Origin: an uncultured Pseudomonas sp.
GTDB lineage: Bacteria; Pseudomonadota; Gammaproteobacteria; Pseudomonadales; Pseudomonadaceae
Length of the DNA stretch: 60,929 nt
Assembly: GCF_946886105.1 (NCBI RefSeq)
Contig: NZ_CAMPHV010000033.1
Location: forward strand, 1 to 60,929
Direction: 5' to 3'
The position numbers were made by a program, and so were the translations under genes. Shown one piece after another: positions 54,201 through 60,929 of this stretch. Within the stretch, counting starts at the first letter, position 1; every line of letters begins with the position of its first letter. The notes under the pieces are model-generated. The model was not told the origin of the DNA, made no database searches, and saw only the letters and a list, made by a program, of their open reading frames with translations.

Positions 54201-55148
54201 TCAGCTCGCGGACTTGTCGATGCCATGCCTGAACATGGCCGCATCGCGCCCTTGCAGACCGCCGGTATGCAGGAAAACCAAACGGCAACCGCTGGCAAAG
54301 TAACCGGCCTCCACCTGATGGCGCAATGCTATTAGTGCTTTTGCGGTATAGATCGGTTCCAAGGGCAGTTGCGCGGCCGCTTCGCTCTGGGCGAGAAACT
54401 CCAGCAGTTCTGCGTCCGTCGCGGCAAAACCGCCACGGCAGGCGTCGAACAGACGATAGCCATGCTCGCCGAGGCCGGCTTCGGCCAGAATCGCCCGCAC
54501 TTGCTCGGCCACGCCATGGTCGGCGGGCACCGCCATGGCGCCATGGACGGGGTGGGCGCCGGCTTCGCCGATCACCAAACCGGCCAGCGTGGTCCCCGTC
54601 CCGGCTGCCAGCCAGATCCCCTGGTAATCCGGCCAGCCCAAGTCGGGCAGCTGTGCGCGGATCTGCTCCACCAATGGCGCGCAACCCAGTGCTCCGGGCA
54701 GGCCACCTCCGCCTTCGGGTACCGGATGCAATGTGGGATAGCGCTCGCGCCATGGCTGCCAAAAGTCCGGCAAATGCCGTGCGCGATAACCGCCGTAGCC
54801 CAACCAATGCAGTTGCATGCCGAAACGCTGCAGATCGCGCACCGTGGGCGTGTCCTGCGGTGTACCGCGCAGCAAACCGACCGTGGGGAACTCGAAACGC
54901 TGGCCAGCGGCGGCCAGCGCGTGCAAATGGTTGGAATGGGCACCGCCCAGGCTGATCAGTCCCTCCGCTCCGGCCACAGCCGCGGCCCGCAGGTGCGGCG
55001 CGAGTTTGAACCACTTATTGCCGCTGATCAGCGGATCGATGAGGTCGAGGCGCAACACCGCCAGTTCGATTCCCGCACGCCCGGCCCATTCCAGATGCAA
55101 TGGCTCGAGTGGCGCCCTGGGCACCCATTCGATGGCTGACAGCGGCAA
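54201..55148 (-). CDS. PLP-dependent ACC deaminase / D-cysteine desulfhydrase family enzyme
   Basis: The 315-aa fold-type II PLP enzyme has its Schiff-base Lys at Lys45 in ISGNKWFKL. The conserved GGAHSNHLHALAAAG and GTGTTLAGL (PLP-phosphate loop) segments are present. The family splits ACC to 2-oxobutyrate or D-cysteine to pyruvate; most pseudomonad homologues without the strict ACC-deaminase residues act as desulfhydrases. It follows the coiled-coil gene at 55152 by 3 nt, so the two are likely one transcript. Confidence 0.88.
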   Translation of the reverse strand: MPLSAIEWVPRAPLEPLHLEWAGRAGIELAVLRLDLIDPLISGNKWFKLAPHLRAAAVAGAEGLISLGGAHSNHLHALAAAGQRFEFPTVGLLRGTPQDTPTVRDLQRFGMQLHWLGYGGYRARHLPDFWQPWRERYPTLHPVPEGGGGLPGALGCAPLVEQIRAQLPDLGWPDYQGIWLAAGTGTTLAGLVIGEAGAHPVHGAMAVPADHGVAEQVRAILAEAGLGEHGYRLFDACRGGFAATDAELLEFLAQSEAAAQLPLEPIYTAKALIALRHQVEAGYFASGCRLVFLHTGGLQGRDAAMFRHGIDKSAS

Positions 55149-55151
55149 GGC

Positions 55152-56522
55152 TTAGCTGACTGTACGTAGGCGGCTGCTGGCTTTATGCCGCGCACAACAA
55201 TTGGACTCGCCGAGAGTGAAGCGACTGGGGGTGTCGATGCGGTCGATCGGGATCGCGCAACGCTCGCCGTTGGGCAATTTGGCTTCGCAAGACGGCTGCT
55301 GGTAGTGCTGCAGCCACTGACTGTATTGCGCCTCGGAGACGAAGCATTTGGCGGCCACATAGGCCATGGGGTTGTCCTGATAGCGGGCGATGTCCTGCAG
55401 GGCGATGGTCAGGTGCCCGGCGCCCGGGTGATAGACCACGAACACCACGCCCAGCTTGGCCAGCCGATCGAGAATCTGCTCGCCGCTCTGCCCCGCCAAC
55501 TCGTTATGCTCGCGCTTGAGCCGCTCGATCTCGCGCTGCAACTGAGCGTCCTGCTCCTTGCTGTAGGCCAGCTCGACATCGCGAATGGCGATTTGCTCTT
55601 TGTACTCGACGACCGCCGCGGCGATTTTCGCGCGCATCTCGGCCTCGAGTTGCGTGCGCAACATATCGTCCTTACTGCGGCCATGCTGCTCCAATGCCCG
55701 CAGTTGCTCGGTCATTTCCTCGCGTGAGGTTTGAAAGCTGGCGGCCTGGGCGGCGAGCTGTTCCTTGAGGCTGGCATTCAATGCCTCCTGCTGCTGCAAG
55801 GCTTGATGCAAACCATGGATCTGCGCCTGCAGATTCTTGCTTTGCGCCTCGTTGAGCTGCTTGAGTTTGGCCAGTTCTTCCTCGTGCGCCTGGGTCAGGC
55901 TGGTGATGCGCAGACGTTGTTGCTTGATCAGTTGCGCCGCTTTCTGCCGCTGCTCGCGATCCTGCTTTTCGGTGACGATGTCGGCCACTTCCTGGGCTGC
56001 ATCGGGCGCGTACCATTTGTCCTCGGAGGCCATTTGCAAGCGCTCGGGCGCCAGCGCCTGAGCGCTGTCGTCCTCGACCAGCAACCCCAGCACGTTGCGT
56101 TTAGCCGCATCGCGCAGCAATACCAGGTCGTTCTTGCCGGGTGCCAGGTTCGGATCCCACAGGTGCATCTGGTGCCACGACACCGGACATTGACTGCGGC
56201 ATGCCAGGCGAATCGGCCCGGCGCCGAGATCGGGGCCACGCCCCGCGCGCTCGGCCAAGTGCTGCAGGGGAATGTTCCAGCCTGAGTCCGGGGCGCCTTT
56301 TTCGTCGAAATCCAGATAGAAGAACACCACCGACTTGATCAACAGCCGCGGGTTGATCAACACATAAGCCACGCGCATCTGCTGGTCGGAGAACTCGGGC
56401 ATATTGACGATGCCGTCGAGCAGCGCCTCGAACTCGGGAAAGAGCATTTCCTTGCAGATGCCGCCCCGCTCACTAAAGAACATCACGGCCTCGACCATCT
56501 GCGCTTTGTTCTGCATGCTCAT
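55152..56522 (-). CDS. Conserved coiled-coil protein of unknown function
   Basis: The 456-aa soluble protein has an N-terminal globular domain (about 1-165), a long predicted coiled coil (about 170-345, heptad-rich AQLIKQQRLRITSLTQAHEE onward) and a C-terminal domain with Cys residues (CEAKLPNGERCAIPIDRIDTP... NCCARHK). I recall similar Pseudomonas proteins annotated as chromosome-partitioning or DNA-repair-like, mostly because of the coiled coil; I would not assign that. ATG 56522 is preferred over upstream ATG 56591. It lies upstream of the PLP enzyme gene. Confidence 0.75.
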   Translation of the reverse strand: MSMQNKAQMVEAVMFFSERGGICKEMLFPEFEALLDGIVNMPEFSDQQMRVAYVLINPRLLIKSVVFFYLDFDEKGAPDSGWNIPLQHLAERAGRGPDLGAGPIRLACRSQCPVSWHQMHLWDPNLAPGKNDLVLLRDAAKRNVLGLLVEDDSAQALAPERLQMASEDKWYAPDAAQEVADIVTEKQDREQRQKAAQLIKQQRLRITSLTQAHEEELAKLKQLNEAQSKNLQAQIHGLHQALQQQEALNASLKEQLAAQAASFQTSREEMTEQLRALEQHGRSKDDMLRTQLEAEMRAKIAAAVVEYKEQIAIRDVELAYSKEQDAQLQREIERLKREHNELAGQSGEQILDRLAKLGVVFVVYHPGAGHLTIALQDIARYQDNPMAYVAAKCFVSEAQYSQWLQHYQQPSCEAKLPNGERCAIPIDRIDTPSRFTLGESNCCARHKASSRLRTVS

Positions 56523-56767
56523 CGGCTTCTCTCTAGACCGGAAAGCGGCCGCAACCGCTTGGCGAGTAGCCCGCGAGGAATCCGCGGGCACCCTGTATTT
56601 CAGGCTGATGCCTATCTTTAGGCAAGTCTAGGGGAAAAACCAAAGCCAGCAATGTGACTGGGTTGGCAGTCACTCCGCCACCGAGCCGGGCAACTCCGTG
56701 GCAGCGCGAAAAGTGTGACGCAATAGCGCATTGCGTCACAGGGGTAGTGGGGGATTTTTCACAGCTT

Positions 56768-57196
56768 TCATTTCTTCGCGGCGTTAAGTAACGGCGCCAA
56801 ACGCCTGCCCATCTCGTCGCCGAGGACTTGCAGACCGCTCATCGGCCGGATCATCACCTCGAACTCGACGATTTTGCCGTCCTCGTCGAAGCGAATCAGG
56901 TCGATGCCCTTGAGTTCTCGGTCACCGATCCTGGCACTGAACTCCAATACCGCACTGAGGCCATCGGCAGTCGCCAGCTCGCGGTGATAGGTGAAATCCT
57001 CGAATACCTTGACCACGGTATTGAGAATCATCGACACCACCGGGGCGCCAGCGTATGGAGTGAAGGCCATCGGCGAGCGGAACACCGCCTGCGGATGCAG
57101 CAACTCGGGCAGCCCGCGCAGGTCGTGGCCGGCGATCAGTTCGTGCCACTGCGCGAGCGTAGCGGCGGCCTTGGGTTGCAAGGATAGCGAAGACAT
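56768..57196 (-). CDS. NTF2/SnoaL-like small protein
   Basis: The 142-aa protein has the alpha+beta NTF2-like cone-fold pattern (TLAQWHELIAGHDLRGLPELLHPQAVFRSP, then GKIVEFEVMIRP) typical of SnoaL-like ligand-binding proteins or isomerases. ATG 57196 has AGG at suitable distance; a GTG three codons upstream is an alternative. It follows fadH by 44 nt on the same strand and may be its operon partner. Its ligand is unknown. Confidence 0.8.
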   Translation of the reverse strand: MSSLSLQPKAAATLAQWHELIAGHDLRGLPELLHPQAVFRSPMAFTPYAGAPVVSMILNTVVKVFEDFTYHRELATADGLSAVLEFSARIGDRELKGIDLIRFDEDGKIVEFEVMIRPMSGLQVLGDEMGRRLAPLLNAAKK

Positions 57197-57240
57197 AGTG
57201 GGCACCTTTTGTTGTTATGCGACCTGTCCGTTACCGCCGA

Positions 57241-59349
<2,109 letters not shown>

Positions 59350-59483
59350 CTAGACGATAGAGAGCGGAACAACACCCCTCAATGACCCAAAATGACAACT
59401 TATTGATCTTAATTAACAGCGTGACTTGGCAAGACGCCTGCGCCGCCCTACCCTGAGCGGTATCCCTTGCGTACGTACAGACC

Positions 59484-60521
59484 ATGAAAACCACACGGGT
59501 TCGCCTGGGCGACCTTTCCCTGGGCTTTCTGCATAGCCTCGCCGATGCCATGCGCCAACTGGGGCAGGACCCACAGCCATTGCTCGAACGCTATGGCTTC
59601 GACGCAGCGCGCCTGGGCCAAGCCAAGGCGCGGCTGTCGATACCGCGATATATGCGCATGGGCCACGCGGCGATCCAGCAAACCGGCGAAGCGGGTATCG
59701 GTTTGGTCATGGGCCAGGTGAGCCGCATGGGCCAGATCGGCCTGGCGGGGGTAACGGCGGCGCAAGCGCCGACAGTGCGCGAAGCGGCGCGCACGCTGAT
59801 CCGCTTCGAGCCGCTGTACGCATCCAATTATCGCGGCCAGCCCAGTCTGCATGAAGACGCGCGCGGCGCCTGGCTGCGGTTCTATTCGATCAGCCCTTAC
59901 AACGATTACAACCGTTTCGTGATCGACTCGGTGCTATCCAGCTGGACCCATCAGCTCGGTAGCTTGAGCGGGCAGCGCCTGCTGGTGGAAAAGGTGCAGA
60001 TCGAATTTCCGCCGCCCGCTTACAGCGAGCAATACACCGCACTATTCGATTGCCCGGTGGAGTTCGCCGCCGCCCATAACCAACTGCGCCTGAGCACGGC
60101 AACCCTCAATCTGCGCAACCCCGAGCATTGCCCCGGTACCTGGCAGCACCTGCTGGACATCTGCGAACACGAATTGGAGCAGCTGACCCGCACCCGCAGC
60201 CTGCGCGAACGCATCGCCCAATTGCTCGGGCCGCTGCTGCACGGTCGTGAGCCCGACCTGGCGGAAGTCGCCGCGCGCCTACAGTTGCCGACCTGGACCC
60301 TGCGACGCAAGCTCGCCGAGGAAGGCACGCAATTTCGCACCATCCTCAATGAAACCCGTCGCGACCTGGCAATGGCCTATATCCGCGACACCGAACTGGC
60401 CTTCGGCGAGATCGCCTACTTGCTCGGCTTCGCCTCGGCCGAAGCCTTTCAGCGCGCCTTCAAACGCTGGAATCAGCAAACGCCGGGGGAATTTCGTCGC
60501 GACCAGCGCAAAGCCGACTGA
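59484..60521 (+). CDS. AraC-family transcriptional regulator
   Basis: The 345-aa regulator has the large N-terminal Arabinose_bd-type domain of the OruR/ArgR-like group (MKTTRVRLGDLSLGFLHSLADAMRQLG) and a C-terminal AraC HTH (VAARLQLPTWTLRRKLAEEGTQFRTIL and IAYLLGFASAEAFQRAFKRW). It is divergent from fadH with a 206-bp shared region, so it may control fadH in response to a fatty acid or related acid. It converges on the 28-aa gene. Confidence 0.9.
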   Translation: MKTTRVRLGDLSLGFLHSLADAMRQLGQDPQPLLERYGFDAARLGQAKARLSIPRYMRMGHAAIQQTGEAGIGLVMGQVSRMGQIGLAGVTAAQAPTVREAARTLIRFEPLYASNYRGQPSLHEDARGAWLRFYSISPYNDYNRFVIDSVLSSWTHQLGSLSGQRLLVEKVQIEFPPPAYSEQYTALFDCPVEFAAAHNQLRLSTATLNLRNPEHCPGTWQHLLDICEHELEQLTRTRSLRERIAQLLGPLLHGREPDLAEVAARLQLPTWTLRRKLAEEGTQFRTILNETRRDLAMAYIRDTELAFGEIAYLLGFASAEAFQRAFKRWNQQTPGEFRRDQRKAD

Positions 60522-60542
60522 GGCCGCGGTGTGCCGCTACAT

Positions 60543-60629
60543 TCACAACTCGGTAGCGTCTTCATCCCACTGTGCAATGTCCGGCTCAGCCGCATGGGAT
60601 TCGAGCAGTTCTTCTTGATAATCATCCAT
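60543..60629 (-). CDS. Small 28-aa acidic protein
   Basis: The ATG at 60629 is preceded by a very strong Shine-Dalgarno (GGAGGAACCGCG, 7-nt spacing). The 28-residue product begins MDDYQEELLESHAAEPDIAQ and ends DATEL. It is acidic and has no membrane helix. I believe similar 25-30-residue proteins occur in other pseudomonads but cannot verify this here. The upstream frame to 60740 is rejected because it lacks a good ribosome-binding site. It converges on the AraC gene with 21 nt between them. Confidence 0.65.
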   Translation of the reverse strand: MDDYQEELLESHAAEPDIAQWDEDATEL

Positions 60630-60764
60630 CGCGGTTCCTCCCACTTGATTCTTTGGTGATCGCTCGATGTTTTTCGCTTTTCCCCTAAGCGCATAAACAA
60701 GGAACGTGCCAATAAAGCTAGAGGAGGCAGATGAACGCAAGATGACAGTTTGCCGCGCGCAATA

Positions 60765-60787
60765 AAAAATCGCCTGGAGCGATTTTT
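60765..60787. terminator. Bidirectional terminator
   Basis: AAAAATCGC-CTGGA-GCGATTTTT is a perfect 9-bp stem with A and T runs on both sides, a second stop behind the tRNA terminator. Confidence 0.85.
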
Positions 60788-60842
60788 AACGTCGCGCAGC
60801 GACGGCCGGCAAGGTAGCCGCCGAGGACGACAGGCAATAAAA

Positions 60843-60870
60843 AACCCTCAGATATCGCTATCTGAGGGTT
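60843..60870 (-). terminator. tRNA-Asp rho-independent terminator
   Basis: On the minus strand AACCCTCAGATA-GCGA-TATCTGAGGGTT is followed by a T run. It starts 8 nt past the 3' CCA of the tRNA. Confidence 0.92.
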
Positions 60871-60877
60871 TCGTATA

Positions 60878-60929
60878 TGGCGCAGCGGACGGGACTCGAA
60901 CCCGCGACCCCCGGCGTGACAGGCCGGTA
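60878..60929 (-). tRNA. tRNA-Asp (GTC), 5' end cut by the window edge
   Basis: On the minus strand the visible part includes the anticodon loop CCTGTCACGCC (anticodon GTC, Asp), the variable region, the T arm GCGGGTTCGAGTCCCGT and the genome-encoded CCA end (60880-60878). The D arm and 5' acceptor half lie outside the window. More tRNA genes may follow upstream. Confidence 0.93.

Overview
The window reads as chromosomal DNA of a Pseudomonas-type gammaproteobacterium. It is GC-rich and carries rmf, the large 180-kDa-class NAD-glutamate dehydrogenase, an OprD-family porin, REP-like GTAGCCCGGATGCAATCCGG elements between genes, and a core gene order (dgt, yggL, dacB, rlmKL, rmf, pyrD ... gdhB ... 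moxR/bat ... pepN ... nadK ... fadH) that matches, from memory, the P. aeruginosa PA3043-PA3094 stretch. No alignment was run.

Layout. 1-12.3 kb is core housekeeping: a dGTPase-like gene, a FUSC-like membrane protein, a large dCache-HAMP-GAF-HD-GYP protein, yggL, dacB, rlmKL, rmf, pyrD and a DUF2835 gene. 12.4-14.3 kb holds a hypothetical gene and a small orphan module: a divergent XRE repressor, an excisionase-like 73-aa protein and an unknown 91-aa protein, with a palindromic operator candidate and a six-codon leader ORF. 14.5-19.4 kb is gdhB. 19.7-33.5 kb looks like an accessory metabolic island inserted between gdhB and moxR: a TRAP transporter (SBP, small and large permease), a LysR regulator, an OprD-type porin, a chemoreceptor, a second paralogous TRAP SBP, pxpABC (5-oxoprolinase) and an MFS transporter. 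33.7-40.5 kb is a six-gene MoxR-DUF58-DUF4381-VWA-VWA/TPR-BatD operon. 40.9-44.3 kb is a YCF48-like plus RND (HAE3) pair. 45.1-60.9 kb returns to core: pepN; the nadK-phosphatase-rhomboid-yeaC-DUF2797 operon; DUF1853; a double cNMP-domain/rhodanese fusion; a PLP desulfhydrase/ACC-deaminase-like enzyme; a coiled-coil protein; an NTF2-like protein; fadH; an AraC regulator; a 28-aa small protein; and a partial tRNA-Asp at the right edge.

The most interesting signal is a roughly 60-bp promoter/operator-like element present four times in the island. It precedes the TRAP operon, the porin, the second SBP gene and pxpA. In all four copies ATC lies exactly 23 nt before GTTGGAC, a T-rich tract lies between them, and an xAxAxT -10-like hexamer follows 18-19 nt downstream. 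The four units therefore look like one regulon, probably under the LysR protein encoded among them. Because the catabolic genes in it are PxpABC, the simplest reading is a 5-oxoproline (pyroglutamate) uptake and utilisation system: porin, then periplasmic SBPs, then TRAP permease, then 5-oxoprolinase to glutamate, with NAD-GDH next door to make 2-oxoglutarate. The chemoreceptor may sense the same compound. Substrate and regulator assignments are inferences.
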